Below are positions 25,328 through 35,105 of a stretch of 64,000 nt of DNA, in pieces (the stretch's first letter is position 1; every line of letters starts with the position of its first letter). Source of the DNA: Arenibacter catalasegens (GTDB lineage Bacteria > Bacteroidota > Bacteroidia > Flavobacteriales > Flavobacteriaceae); assembly GCF_002909235.1 (NCBI RefSeq), contig NZ_PHQQ01000011.1:1-64000 (forward strand), given 5' to 3'. The notes under the pieces were generated by a model, which was not told where the DNA came from, ran no database searches, and was given only the letters and a program-made list of their open reading frames with translations. The position numbers were made by a program, and so were the translations under genes.

Positions 25328-25720
25328 TTATTTCATAGAGTGCACACCGATCATATTACCTTCAGTATCTGTTGCGAGAACCATAAAGCCATAATCCCCC
25401 AAAGATGTTTTAGCTTTAAAAATGCTTCCACCTGCACTTGCTATCATCGATTCTTCAAGACTGCAATCTTCACTCATAAAATAAACAACAGTACTATTGT
25501 TACCGGCTTTAAAACCCTCTATTTTCACCAATGCCCCTGAAGCACTGTTTATGGCTTCCATGTTACTCGGGAAAAACAACATTTTCATACTGGCATCAGC
25601 GGTATCTGGCATTGGCATTTCACTCAATTCAAGTTGAAATACTGTTTCGTAAAATTTTTTAGCTCTTTTTAGGTCGTCAACATAAATTTCGAACCAAACT
25701 ACGGGATTTCCATTTTTCAT
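25328..25720 (-). CDS. VOC family protein (single module)
   Basis: 130 aa. WFEIYVDDLKRAKKFYETVF at the N-terminus and the repeat unit MIGVHS at the end form a typical glyoxalase/bleomycin-resistance VOC module. Single modules of this length usually work as dimers. Reaction unknown. A 200-bp gap to neighbours suggests an independent unit. Confidence 0.82.
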   Translation of the reverse strand: MKNGNPVVWFEIYVDDLKRAKKFYETVFQLELSEMPMPDTADASMKMLFFPSNMEAINSASGALVKIEGFKAGNNSTVVYFMSEDCSLEESMIASAGGSIFKAKTSLGDYGFMVLATDTEGNMIGVHSMK

Positions 25721-25972
25721 GATATGATATTTAATAGTTAATTGATAATCAATAAAATAGCCTCCAAAATTCAGTATGTTTGTCAGGGGAATGTATTGCC
25801 CTTTTCTGACTGAGTACTAGGATTCTTAGCACTTCAAAATGCTTACCCCTAGGAAACATCGGGAGTACATTTGAATTTTTAAAAAAATATGGATAAAAAA
25901 TTACGAATAATTATCCGAATATACCAATGCTTTTAATCATGGTTTTGTAAAATGATTAGGTGTTGCTGTTCT

Positions 25973-26827
25973 TTAATCATGCTTACTCAACCAATCTAAG
26001 GTATAGTTCCACAATTCCTTGTTCTTGGAACTGAAAAAACCCATATGTCCCAATCGTTTTGAGCTTAATTCCTTGGGGTCGATAGAAATAATTTCTGCTT
26101 TCGATTTGGAATAGACTAGGGACATGTCCCTTACATTTACCCAATTCGCTATTCCGTCGTCTTTTGCATACAGCCATAGTGAAGGGAGATCTAAATCGTC
26201 ATAAAGGTGTTCTTGGATAGCCTTTCCAAAATCGGTGGCGGCATACCCTTTTCCGTTGCACCATCTGGACCATTGTTGTGCTACCAATTTTGGTAGCGGT
26301 TCTCCCATACCTACCCATTGTGAGTTTGTTAACCCGAAAAAAAGATTGCTAAAGGGGATGAATGTATTGAGGTAAAAGAAGGCGAATAGTTTAAAAGGAT
26401 AGTTCATATTTTTTAGACTGCCCGACGATGCTGCAAAATTGAACATCGATTTAATTTCCGAGGCATTGTCCATTAAGCCCACCAATTGCCCTCCAGCACT
26501 ATGCCCAATTAGATGGTAAGATTGGTTGGGAAAAGATTCTTTTAATTTTTCCAATACAGCAGTCATATCCAGCCTGCCCCAATTGATCAAGGAAGCATTT
26601 ATTTGGTTTATGGACCCCTTTTTTGAGTCGCCAACACCTCTATTGTCGAAGCATATTACTCCATAACCATTCTCTGCCAAATAGGTGGCCAAGGAGTTAT
26701 AAAATCTCCTTTTTATGCCAGTGGCGGGGGCAATCATAATGGCCCCTTTAATAGATTTTGGTTCATAAATTGTCCCTGCTAGTTCAAAGCCATCCTTACA
26801 TTCGATTGCAATATCCTTTTTGTTCAC
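25973..26827 (-). CDS. Alpha/beta hydrolase (COG4757 type)
   Basis: 284 aa. GAIMIAPATGIKRRFYNSLA (about 29-48) and CFDNRGVGDSKKG (about 59-71) lead to the nucleophile motif GHSAGG (about 108-113), followed later by an acid in YAKDDGIANW and the histidine in LGHMGFF. The predicted cytosolic serine hydrolase belongs with the COG4757-type alpha/beta hydrolases; its substrate is unknown. Independent gene. Confidence 0.8.
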   Translation of the reverse strand: MNKKDIAIECKDGFELAGTIYEPKSIKGAIMIAPATGIKRRFYNSLATYLAENGYGVICFDNRGVGDSKKGSINQINASLINWGRLDMTAVLEKLKESFPNQSYHLIGHSAGGQLVGLMDNASEIKSMFNFAASSGSLKNMNYPFKLFAFFYLNTFIPFSNLFFGLTNSQWVGMGEPLPKLVAQQWSRWCNGKGYAATDFGKAIQEHLYDDLDLPSLWLYAKDDGIANWVNVRDMSLVYSKSKAEIISIDPKELSSKRLGHMGFFSSKNKELWNYTLDWLSKHD

Positions 26828-27016
26828 TGTTCTGTTAATTTTTTAAACTTATAAAGTATAGATTGTGAATTACAATGGTTATAAGCGTATTTCAAATTTT
26901 GTAATGGTATAGTTCCCAATGTGGATTCAAGATTACAGCAGGGATTAGTTATAATAAATAGGGTTCAATAAAACCAGAACACCTACATATAATTGATTTC
27001 CCTAATAATTTGGGAT

Positions 27017-27541
27017 TTATAACTTCCAATTCTCCTTGTCTATCCGAAATATATTAAAGGATTTTATTTTCTTTTCAAAAGACATTCCATTTCTCAAAGC
27101 CACTTTTTCAGAGCTTAGGTTATCTATGTGAATCATGGAGATCAATGAATCTGAAAAATGGTTCTCAAAAGCATAATTTTTACACTTTGTTGCCGCTTCA
27201 ATTGCAAATCCATTCTTCCAAAACTCAGGAAGGATAGAGTAACCTACTTCCAATCTCTCCATATTTTCTATGGTTTGAACTAGGAGCCCACATTGCCCCA
27301 CAAGGCGGTTTGTTTTTTTATCGATCAGAACATTCATTCCTCCCAGATCATTTTCATATCTATGAAATGCTTTGTCGAACCAAATCTGGCATAATTCCGA
27401 TTGCGATAGTTTTGGGTCTAGGTCTAAATATTCAGCAATTTTATATGCTTTGAACAAATCCACCCAAGAATCGAAGTCTTCAGCTTTCAACAGTCTAAAT
27501 TTTAGCCTTTTGGTTTCCTGTCCTGTGAGTAGGTATTTCAT
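27017..27541 (-). CDS. GNAT family N-acetyltransferase (RimJ/RimL type)
   Basis: 174 aa. TKRLKFRLLKAEDFDSWVDLF at the start, LVGQCGLLVQTIENMERLEVGY in the middle and the acetyl-CoA loop in YSILPEFWKNGFAIEAATKC, then IHIDNLSSEKVALRNGM, follow the RimJ/RimL-type GNAT layout. Acceptor unknown. Monocistronic. Confidence 0.82.
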   Translation of the reverse strand: MKYLLTGQETKRLKFRLLKAEDFDSWVDLFKAYKIAEYLDLDPKLSQSELCQIWFDKAFHRYENDLGGMNVLIDKKTNRLVGQCGLLVQTIENMERLEVGYSILPEFWKNGFAIEAATKCKNYAFENHFSDSLISMIHIDNLSSEKVALRNGMSFEKKIKSFNIFRIDKENWKL

Positions 27542-27961
27542 TTGTTAGCTAGTGAACCACAAAGATATAAGATCATTGGATATATGCCTTTTATTGGCTT
27601 AGTACAGTGAATCCGAATTATTTTGCCGTTATCCTACTATTGCGCAAGGCCTTGTAAAAGTTTCATAATGGAAGGCTAGGGCAGAGCTATATTATAAAAA
27701 AAAGGGTTCAAAGATGGAGGAATGTAGATTATTAAAGGAGTCATTGCTACTGTGGATAAGGTCACCAAAACACAGTTTTATATATTGTTTTTTCATGCAA
27801 TTAAAATTCAGATAATTGTTATTTACAAACCAAAAGAGAAATGAAATTGAAATCGCTAATTGTTGACGAAAATTTCTCAAAAGATATTTCCTTATATTTA
27901 ATGACAGATCTGGTGAATAATAATATTCAGTGAATATCAAAACACTTTAATACTTTAGTTA
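27542..27961. other. Divergent intergenic region
   Basis: 420 bp between a leftward GNAT gene and the rightward YncE/phosphatase gene; it should contain both promoters. A minus-strand 82-aa frame at 27692-27940 is not supported by composition or any family. No repeats seen. Confidence 0.4.
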
Positions 27962-30580
27962 ATGATTATGAACTACTTTAAAAAGTCAATGAAATCAATA
28001 GCCGTTATTTCCCTTCTTGGCTTAAGTTTTCTATTTAGTTGCAACTCCGTAAAAATCAAAGAAAATTCTCAAAAGCAGTTTACTGCCGCTCCTGATTTAT
28101 TTAATCGTAGGGCAATGGTAGGACCTCAGGAGAATGGTAGCCATGTGGTTGCTACTTCACAAATTATAAATCCAGCTGGTAATACGGTAGTTTTTCCTGG
28201 AAGGCCAACAGATCTTGCTTTAAATAATGTAGAAACTATTGTCGCTGTAAAGAATAAGAGTGATGTGACATTCTTGGATGTAAAAAGTCAAACAATTATA
28301 CAAACCTTAGAATTGCCCAAGGGTGGTAATACATTTGCAGGCATTCAATGGGCGTCAAATGATTCTATTGTTTGGACTACCGATACCGAAGGTATTTTAA
28401 GGTCGGCCGTATTGGGTGAAAATGGATTTAAATGGCATAATGAAATAGTATTAAAAGGCCCTGAAAAGGAAGACAACAATAGGTCTTATCCAGGTGGTTT
28501 TGTTATTGATGAAACCCAAGATTTGATCTACGTAACCCTTAGCCGTAATAATAGTCTTGGAGTTGTTAACACAAAAACGATGGAGTTGGAAACGCAGATT
28601 CCCGTTGGAATTGCTCCTTTTACTGTAATTATAAAAGATACCAAGGCTTATGTAACCAATTGGGGAGGGCGCATTCCAAACTCGGATGACATTACGGGCT
28701 TAACCTCTGGTTCAGAAGCTGTTATTGATCCTAAAACGGGGATTGGTTCTTCAGGAACCATTTCAGTCGTTGATTTAAAAAGTAGAGTAGTATTGAAGGA
28801 AATCGAAGTTGGATTGTTGCCATGTAATATGGTATTGTCAAAAGACGCTTCTAAGTTATATGTTGCCAATGCTAACAGTGATATCATATCTGTAATTGAC
28901 ACCAAACAGGATGTAGTATTAAAATCCATAGAAACAAAGCCCACTGCAGAACTACCTTTTGGGAGTGCACCCAATGCTCTTGTTCTAGATCCAACAGGAA
29001 AATTATTATATGTAGCAAATGGAGCTAATAATTTATTAGCCGTAATAGACCTTGAAACTGATAAAGTAACTGGATTAATTCCAACCGGATGGTATCCTGG
29101 GGCTGTTGTAATGAATAAAGCCGGATCAGAGTTGATAGTGGCCAATGTAAAAGGCACTGGTGGTAGATGGGAAGAGCGATCTAAGATTCCTAAGGGCGGT
29201 TTCAACTCACATGATCATATGGGATCTGTAACCTTTATACCAGTTCCAGGAGCGGTGGAGTTAAATAGGTATTCATTACAGGCAGCTTCAAATATGAGAC
29301 TTCCAAAAATAATTAATGAATTGAATGTTGAAGGTGTTGAAGAAAAAGTGGTGCCTTTGCCCACCCGTCCGGGTGAGAAGTCTGTATTTAAACATGTACT
29401 TTATATTATTAAAGAAAACCGAACATATGACCAGGTATATGGCGATCTTCCACAAGGCAATGGTGATGCCAATTTATGTCAATTTGGAAGGGAAGTTACT
29501 CCCAACCACCATGCCCTTGCAGAGAAATATGTTTTGCTAGATAACACTTATTGCAATGGAGTGCTTAGTGCCGATGGACATATGTGGGCTATGGAAGGTT
29601 TTGTTACCGATTATCTTGAAAAAAGTTTCGGAGGTTTTGTAAGAAGCTACCCCTATGATGGGGATGATGTCTTGGCATATTCTTCGGGCGGTTTTATATG
29701 GGATAAAGTTTTGGATGCAGGACTTTCTTTTCGCAACTATGGCGAATTTGTTGCCGCGGAAATTGAACCAAATGATGCAACTTGGACAGAGCTTTACAAC
29801 CAATTTAAAGCAGGCACCAATGAAATAAAGATTAGAGCAACTACAGAGGTCAAGTCTCTGGAACCCTATCTTTGTCCTACCTATGTTGGATTTCCAGGAA
29901 AAGTACAGGACGTTTATCGTGCAGCTGAGTTTATAAAAGAATTAAAGGAATTTGAAAAGAATGATAACTTTCCGAATTTTACAGTGATGCTATTACCAAA
30001 TGATCATACAGTAGGTACCAGGGCTGGATATCCTACACCCAGAGCAGCTGTTGCAGATAATGATTTGGCATTAGGGCAAATAGTAGAAGCGGTAAGTAAT
30101 AGTAAATTCTGGGCAGAAACGGCCATTTTTGTAATTCAGGACGATACTCAGGCGGGTTTAGATCATGTAGATGGACGCAGAACGGGCGCCTTGTGCATAA
30201 GTCCTTATACCAAAAGGGGAGAGGTAATAAGCACACACTACAATCAGAATAGTTTTCTCCGTACCATGGAATTGATTTTAGGCTTATCGCCAATGACACA
30301 GTTCGATTTATTAGCGGAACCATTGGTTGATTGTTTTACTAATGAGCCAGATTTTTCGCCTTATAAAGTGATACCAAATAATATTAAATTAGATGAGATG
30401 AACCCATCCTTGTCTTCGATTTCTAATGAGAAACAATTGTATTATGCACAAAAATCTATGGAAATGCCCCTTGATGATATCGATAGGGCAGATGAAAACA
30501 TTTTTAATCGTATAATTTGGCATTCCATAAAGGGCTATGATGTAGCGTATCCAATTTTGGCCAATAATAAGGATAAATAG
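27962..30580 (+). CDS. Bifunctional YncE-type beta-propeller / alkaline phosphatase-like lipoprotein
   Basis: 872 aa. Lipoprotein signal with FLFSC (C27 counting from the first ATG). Residues about 75-420 form YncE-type beta-propeller repeats (GVVNTKTMELETQIPVGIAP, ISVVDLKSRVVLKEIEVGL, YVANGANNLLAVIDLETDKV). From about residue 475 comes a phosphoesterase/alkaline-phosphatase superfamily domain, with YIIKENRTYDQVYGD, LPNDHTVGTRAG and VIQDDTQAGLDHVDGRR, which carries metal ligands. Fusions of this type are exported; the substrate is unknown. Start may be either of two ATGs 6 bp apart. Confidence 0.82.
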   Translation: MIMNYFKKSMKSIAVISLLGLSFLFSCNSVKIKENSQKQFTAAPDLFNRRAMVGPQENGSHVVATSQIINPAGNTVVFPGRPTDLALNNVETIVAVKNKSDVTFLDVKSQTIIQTLELPKGGNTFAGIQWASNDSIVWTTDTEGILRSAVLGENGFKWHNEIVLKGPEKEDNNRSYPGGFVIDETQDLIYVTLSRNNSLGVVNTKTMELETQIPVGIAPFTVIIKDTKAYVTNWGGRIPNSDDITGLTSGSEAVIDPKTGIGSSGTISVVDLKSRVVLKEIEVGLLPCNMVLSKDASKLYVANANSDIISVIDTKQDVVLKSIETKPTAELPFGSAPNALVLDPTGKLLYVANGANNLLAVIDLETDKVTGLIPTGWYPGAVVMNKAGSELIVANVKGTGGRWEERSKIPKGGFNSHDHMGSVTFIPVPGAVELNRYSLQAASNMRLPKIINELNVEGVEEKVVPLPTRPGEKSVFKHVLYIIKENRTYDQVYGDLPQGNGDANLCQFGREVTPNHHALAEKYVLLDNTYCNGVLSADGHMWAMEGFVTDYLEKSFGGFVRSYPYDGDDVLAYSSGGFIWDKVLDAGLSFRNYGEFVAAEIEPNDATWTELYNQFKAGTNEIKIRATTEVKSLEPYLCPTYVGFPGKVQDVYRAAEFIKELKEFEKNDNFPNFTVMLLPNDHTVGTRAGYPTPRAAVADNDLALGQIVEAVSNSKFWAETAIFVIQDDTQAGLDHVDGRRTGALCISPYTKRGEVISTHYNQNSFLRTMELILGLSPMTQFDLLAEPLVDCFTNEPDFSPYKVIPNNIKLDEMNPSLSSISNEKQLYYAQKSMEMPLDDIDRADENIFNRIIWHSIKGYDVAYPILANNKDK

Positions 30581-30607
30581 AAAAATTAGAGAGGTTGTTT
30601 CGTTCCC

Positions 30608-31318
30608 TTAGCAAGTTTTGTAGTACGTTACATTAGGAGTTAAATCATCAGATAATAGTTGAATCCAACCCGTGAAGGTTTTGAGTTTTATTTCCTCAAA
30701 ATTACCCTTACTTGAACAAGGGTGATCAGTATATTTCGTTACAACAACCTTACACCATAAACCTTTAACTTCATGGGTTAGTTTTATTTCCAATAAATCG
30801 CCTTTCAAAACTAAAATTAGTTCTGAATTTTCTGTAGGAGATTTTCTTAAATCGAGCCCGGGTTCTTTTGCATAGTACCCAATTACCTCTGGACTTTTCA
30901 TAATGAGATATTGCATCCAATTAACAATTTGCAATCCTTTATCTTCCAACTCTGCTACTTTAATCCAGTAGCCATTATGTAATTGGACAAAATTTGAAAG
31001 CTGATCTATATACAGCAGTGCTGTATTATCATCGCCTGTAGTTTTTATATTTGGATCTGCTATAGGGTTTAATTGGCCTTGCACTTTGATAAATATTTCA
31101 TGTGGTTTATTTTGATGATCCTTGCTGGCGACTTGCACAATTTCACCTTGTACTTTACCATTGGGTTTGTTATAAATCTGGATACCAGATTCAGGAACAT
31201 AGGCACTACAAAAATTTGACGAATTAACTTCTTTGGGCACAATTAGTCCCTTGGTAATTTGGGCATAGAAAGTTTGACATAAAGTAAAAACAGCAAAACA
31301 AAAAAACTTTAATTTCAT
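30608..31318 (-). CDS. Secreted protein with SH3-like fold, unknown function
   Basis: 236 aa. Signal peptide about 1-19 (ends FYAQ). Two regions resemble bacterial SH3 domains: GIQIYNKPNGKVQGEIVQV (about 45-63) and GLDLRKSPTENSELILVLKG (about 155-174), each with the typical short strands and a turn with polar residues. Such domains often bind peptidoglycan or mediate contacts. No enzymatic domain. Convergent with the YncE/phosphatase gene. Confidence 0.6.
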   Translation of the reverse strand: MKLKFFCFAVFTLCQTFYAQITKGLIVPKEVNSSNFCSAYVPESGIQIYNKPNGKVQGEIVQVASKDHQNKPHEIFIKVQGQLNPIADPNIKTTGDDNTALLYIDQLSNFVQLHNGYWIKVAELEDKGLQIVNWMQYLIMKSPEVIGYYAKEPGLDLRKSPTENSELILVLKGDLLEIKLTHEVKGLWCKVVVTKYTDHPCSSKGNFEEIKLKTFTGWIQLLSDDLTPNVTYYKTC

Positions 31319-31610
31319 AGGTTTACTAGTTGAATCTGAATAAAGGAATAGTCCATTAGCTCAGTACTTAAATAAAAATGTTGTGCAGCTTGTATTAAAA
31401 AAGACTGATTCAAAAGTATTATTTTTTAAGTGAAATATTGCACATCTCTGAGAAAGACATTTCACTAAAAATATAATAGAAGCATACAGCTTACGCTTTT
31501 ATAGAGCCGATGTTCTGGATATAACTCCTAGTTTCTCTGGGTAGGTATTAATCACCTCTTTTTTAAAAATATTTTTTTTGTAACTTTCTGTACACTAAAT
31601 ACATACAGCT

Positions 31611-31988
31611 ATGAAAATTAAAAAAGAAAGCATTCCAATTACTATGCAAGCACCAGATACTACAATGCGAGCTCAACCCGATTTTGGAGGAATGACCGTT
31701 TGTTTTAATGAATTGCCAAAAGGCACCGATTTTACGCCACTCTTACAAGGTTTAAATAATGACAGTTGTCATTGTCCTCATTGGGGATATATAGTAGAAG
31801 GTGCTATGGTGGTCATTTATGATGATGGAAAAGAAGAATTACTTGAAAAGGGGGATGTCTTTTATTTGCCATCCGGTCATACAGCAATAGTTAAAGAAGA
31901 TGTTAAAATGATTGATTTTAATCCAACAAAAGAATTCAATGAGGTAATTACCCATGTTGGGAAAAAAATGGCGGAATTAGGAGGGTAA
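31611..31988 (+). CDS. Small cupin domain protein
   Basis: 125 aa. Double-stranded beta-helix: CHCPHWGYIVEGAMVVIYDD with the metal-binding pattern of cupin motif 1 (H and later G/E), then GDVFYLPSGHTAIVKEDVKM as motif 2. No signal peptide. Possibly a metal-dependent enzyme or small-molecule sensor. Gene stands alone. Confidence 0.8.
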   Translation: MKIKKESIPITMQAPDTTMRAQPDFGGMTVCFNELPKGTDFTPLLQGLNNDSCHCPHWGYIVEGAMVVIYDDGKEELLEKGDVFYLPSGHTAIVKEDVKMIDFNPTKEFNEVITHVGKKMAELGG

Positions 31989-32050
31989 ATTTTATTCAAT
32001 GTACATTCAAAAGTGGTGTTATAAGTTTAGTAAGCTGATCTAAGAAACGA

Positions 32051-32620
32051 TTATATTCGCTTAATAGCATTTATTGGAAAAGAAATTCCAAATGCAGCTG
32101 CTCCTGAGAACTGTCTCACCTCTGGGTGAAAATAATATGTAAAAGCAATGTCAAAATTGTGATTTGGTCCCAATTCCAAACCTAGGGAGAAAGGAATGTG
32201 AAAAAGCAATCCTCTTTTATCAATATCAGTATATGGAGTTAAGGTTCTAAAAGAGCCTATTGATGCACCAATTCCGCCTTCCAAATAAGGTGCAACCCAA
32301 GGGATAGGTGCAGTAATTCTTGCTTTCCCTCCAATCAAAAAAGCTTTGGAAGTAGCTTTAGAGGGAGTTGGATTGTTATTTAAGTCTTTACCGTTGGATT
32401 TTGTCAAAATTAGTCCGGCATACGGTCTCATGTCAAACCACTTGGAAAGAGCAAGTACATATTCGCCCTGTAGATAAAATCCAGTACTAACGACATCTAT
32501 ATCATCGTATGCTGCACTCAACCCGTAACCTATGGACAAGGCAATGGACTCCTCTTTAATTAATTGGGCATTGACCCGGGCAGAAGCCAATATTGCTAAA
32601 ATGATTATCGTTTTTTTCAT
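32051..32620 (-). CDS. Outer-membrane beta-barrel protein, unknown
   Basis: 189 aa from ATG at 32620 (a longer frame adds 27 residues of no signal-peptide character). Signal peptide ends RVNAQ. The mature part is a series of amphipathic strands, such as IALSIGYGLSAAYDDIDVV, YLEGGIGASIGSFRTL and FDIAFTYYFHPEV, like OmpA/OmpW-type small barrels. Function not known. Independent gene. Confidence 0.7.
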   Translation of the reverse strand: MKKTIIILAILASARVNAQLIKEESIALSIGYGLSAAYDDIDVVSTGFYLQGEYVLALSKWFDMRPYAGLILTKSNGKDLNNNPTPSKATSKAFLIGGKARITAPIPWVAPYLEGGIGASIGSFRTLTPYTDIDKRGLLFHIPFSLGLELGPNHNFDIAFTYYFHPEVRQFSGAAAFGISFPINAIKRI

Positions 32621-32880
32621 AATGGGTTTTAACAATCGTATCTGATTGTTGATTGTATATTTTAATCTAAGATAGCAAATGGGAAGTAAATTTAGATACA
32701 ATATTTTAGGAGTAAATAGTCAATAGGAAAGAATCTTTATTGTGGGGATTTTTATCTAAATGGACAGGTGGTTTTATGGTTGCCCTTGAGGTAGTCCGTA
32801 ATATTTTACGCTGACCAGACTGACATTTATCATTGTTGTCTGTTTTTTAAAGAGATATATTGAATTCACAAATTTTAATT

Positions 32881-33720
32881 ATGAAACGGAGAATACTTTG
32901 TCCAACAGATTTTTCAAAAAATGCTCAAAACGCAATTAACTACGCTATTGAACTATTTAAGAACGAAACCTGTGTCTTCTACATTCTTAATACATATAAG
33001 GTTGAAGCTTATACAATGGAGTTTGCCATTACTAAGGATTTAGAGGATTCTGAGAAAAAATCGATTGGTGGCTTGAATATTATTCTTGAGTGGCTATCAG
33101 TTGATAAAAATTCTGTAAATCATAAATTCCGCGTAGTATCAGAATGCGGTAACTTATTAGACTCTATTAAGACCATAGTTGATAAGCAGGACATAGACAT
33201 GGTGGTTATGGGTACTAAGGGAGCTACCGATTCTAGAATGGAAATCTATGGGAGCCAAACCGTGCTTGCAATGGAAGAAATTAGAAACTGTCCCGTACTT
33301 GCTATACCGGCAAAAACGATTTATAAGGAAATAAAGGAAATTGTTTTTCCAACAAATTTTAGAACAACCTATAAAAGACGTGAATTTCAGTACTTGGTCG
33401 ACATAGCAAAAATCTCCAATTCGTCAATTACAGTTTTAAATGTCCACAATAAAGAAGAAAGTCTTGATGCGGACCAAATAACTAATAAAAATTTATTGAA
33501 AGATTATTTTGAAGAATTGGACCATTCATTTCACACTCTAAATAATAAGGATGTACAAACAGCGATCAATTCCTTCATTGAAATTCGTGGGAGCGATATG
33601 GTTGCCTTCATTAATAGAAAACACAGCTTTTTTGGAATGATTTTATCTCGGCCAATGGTAAAGAATCTTAATTATCATACTAGCATCCCTGTACTGGCTT
33701 TGCATGACTTTAGAAGATGA
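32881..33720 (+). CDS. Universal stress protein, two tandem UspA domains
   Basis: 279 aa from ATG at 32881; an upstream TTG start would add 7 residues. Domain 1 (about 1-145) has RILCPTDFSKNAQNAINYA and the nucleotide-binding MVVMGTKGATDSRMEIYGSQ pattern. Domain 2 (about 150-279) has EIVFPTNFRTTYKRREFQYL, with a weaker loop. First of a rightward cluster with a second USP, a CPA2 antiporter and an APC permease, suggesting an ion-homeostasis or osmotic stress theme. Confidence 0.85.
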   Translation: MKRRILCPTDFSKNAQNAINYAIELFKNETCVFYILNTYKVEAYTMEFAITKDLEDSEKKSIGGLNIILEWLSVDKNSVNHKFRVVSECGNLLDSIKTIVDKQDIDMVVMGTKGATDSRMEIYGSQTVLAMEEIRNCPVLAIPAKTIYKEIKEIVFPTNFRTTYKRREFQYLVDIAKISNSSITVLNVHNKEESLDADQITNKNLLKDYFEELDHSFHTLNNKDVQTAINSFIEIRGSDMVAFINRKHSFFGMILSRPMVKNLNYHTSIPVLALHDFRR

Positions 33721-33795
33721 CTATGACAGTTTGATTAAGGTTTTTTGGGTATCGAGTAAAAAATATGTCCGATTGCTGCATCTGAAGACAATGTT

Positions 33796-33925
33796 GTGAT
33801 ACCTGAAGGCTATGCCATACTTACTGGGAGAAATAGTAGGAAAAGGAGTTTTATTTCGTGCCTATTCCGTAGAAGTAGCTCTAAAAGGGTGCTGAATCAA
33901 GCCAATACTCCTGTGTTTGTTTTTT
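33796..33925 (+). pseudogene. Possible remnant of a third universal stress protein
   Basis: The short frame contains KRVLNQANTPVFVF, which resembles the C-terminal end of UspA proteins (SVSERVLNHAxxPVLVV), preceded by a run rich in R and S. There is no intact USP N-terminus in the frame. It lies between two complete USP genes, so a decayed tandem copy is likely, but the match is short. Confidence 0.35.
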
Positions 33926-34000
33926 CCGGGACTGACCAATATCATAGGATAAAAATCAACAGAGGGATAACTTTAAGGCTCAATCCTAAAATAGAACTCC

Positions 34001-34825
34001 ATGAGAATTTTAATACCAACAGATTTTTCCGAATTATCAAAAGTAGCAATTAAGTATTCTGTAGATTTAAGTAAGGACGTGGATATACAACTTATTTTAC
34101 TTCACGTAATAGATACCAATGCACCTTCAAGGGCTAGAATTGGTTCCCATAAACTTCAGGAGGCCATAAAAACTAGTTCCGAAAATTCAATGAAAGAACT
34201 TATAGGGTCTATCAAAAAAGATAATAGCCATAATATTGATATTAGCTACGAAATTACCTCTGGCTCCTCAATTGAAAAATATGTTGAAATATTTGCTTTA
34301 AAAAATAATATCGATATGATTTGTATTGGTACCAAAGGTGCCAGTGGCTTAAAAAAGATTCTCTTCGGAAGTAATGCTGCCGGTATCATACAAAACAGTA
34401 GCATACCTGTTCTGACCATTCCTGAATTTGCTCGCTATAAAGGTATTGGCAATATTGTATATTCAAGTGACTTGTACAATCTTGATAAAGAGATTGATCT
34501 AATTATCCCATTTGCAAAATTAATGGATTCGTGGATTCATATTCTTCATATAGATAAGGACAATGAACGTTTCGAAGGTGACTTGCAACAAAAGGAAGAG
34601 AGCTTAAGAAAAGATTTTTCTTATCAAAAAATAAAGGCTATTGAACTAAAGAGCAACTCTGTTATAGATGGAATCAACAAGTTTGTTGCTGATGTGGACG
34701 CAGATATGGTGATTATGTTTACCCATCATACAAACTTTTTAGAAAAGGTATTTCAAAAGAGTGTAACCCAAAATACGGCATTTCAAACAAGAATACCGCT
34801 TTTTACGTTTCAAAAGGAGTCATAA
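34001..34825 (+). CDS. Universal stress protein, two tandem UspA domains
   Basis: 274 aa. Domain 1: MRILIPTDFSELSKVAIKYS and MICIGTKGASGLKKILFGSN, a nucleotide-binding G-x2-G-x9-G pattern. Domain 2: GIGNIVYSSDLYNLDKEIDL and MVIMFTHHTNFLEKVFQKS, with a degraded loop. Related in layout to the USP at 32881-33720. About 280 bp separate it from the antiporter gene. Confidence 0.85.
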   Translation: MRILIPTDFSELSKVAIKYSVDLSKDVDIQLILLHVIDTNAPSRARIGSHKLQEAIKTSSENSMKELIGSIKKDNSHNIDISYEITSGSSIEKYVEIFALKNNIDMICIGTKGASGLKKILFGSNAAGIIQNSSIPVLTIPEFARYKGIGNIVYSSDLYNLDKEIDLIIPFAKLMDSWIHILHIDKDNERFEGDLQQKEESLRKDFSYQKIKAIELKSNSVIDGINKFVADVDADMVIMFTHHTNFLEKVFQKSVTQNTAFQTRIPLFTFQKES

Positions 34826-35105
34826 AACTTCAAGAATACTAAGTGCTCCAGTACTAAATAATATTACCTTTTTTTGGTGAGTTTTTGGTATAAGTAGGTA
34901 TAGGTAAAGGGCGGTACAAAACGGAAACCACCCAACAATTGGTTATACAAAGACGGAAGTCCTCTCAATATTATGGAAAGGTATAAAAAACACTTTTTAC
35001 TCTAGAATTTAACTACTAAAAACATGGAGTAGGGGACCCTCGAATTTCAATGGTCGATGACGCTTACTTTATCGTAATTAAAGTCCAATAGGATAATATA
35101 TTGAC

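Noticed and set aside
27692-27940. 82-aa minus-strand frame upstream of the YncE/phosphatase gene
   Set aside because: Low-complexity, F/Y/N-rich and lying in a promoter region between divergent genes.
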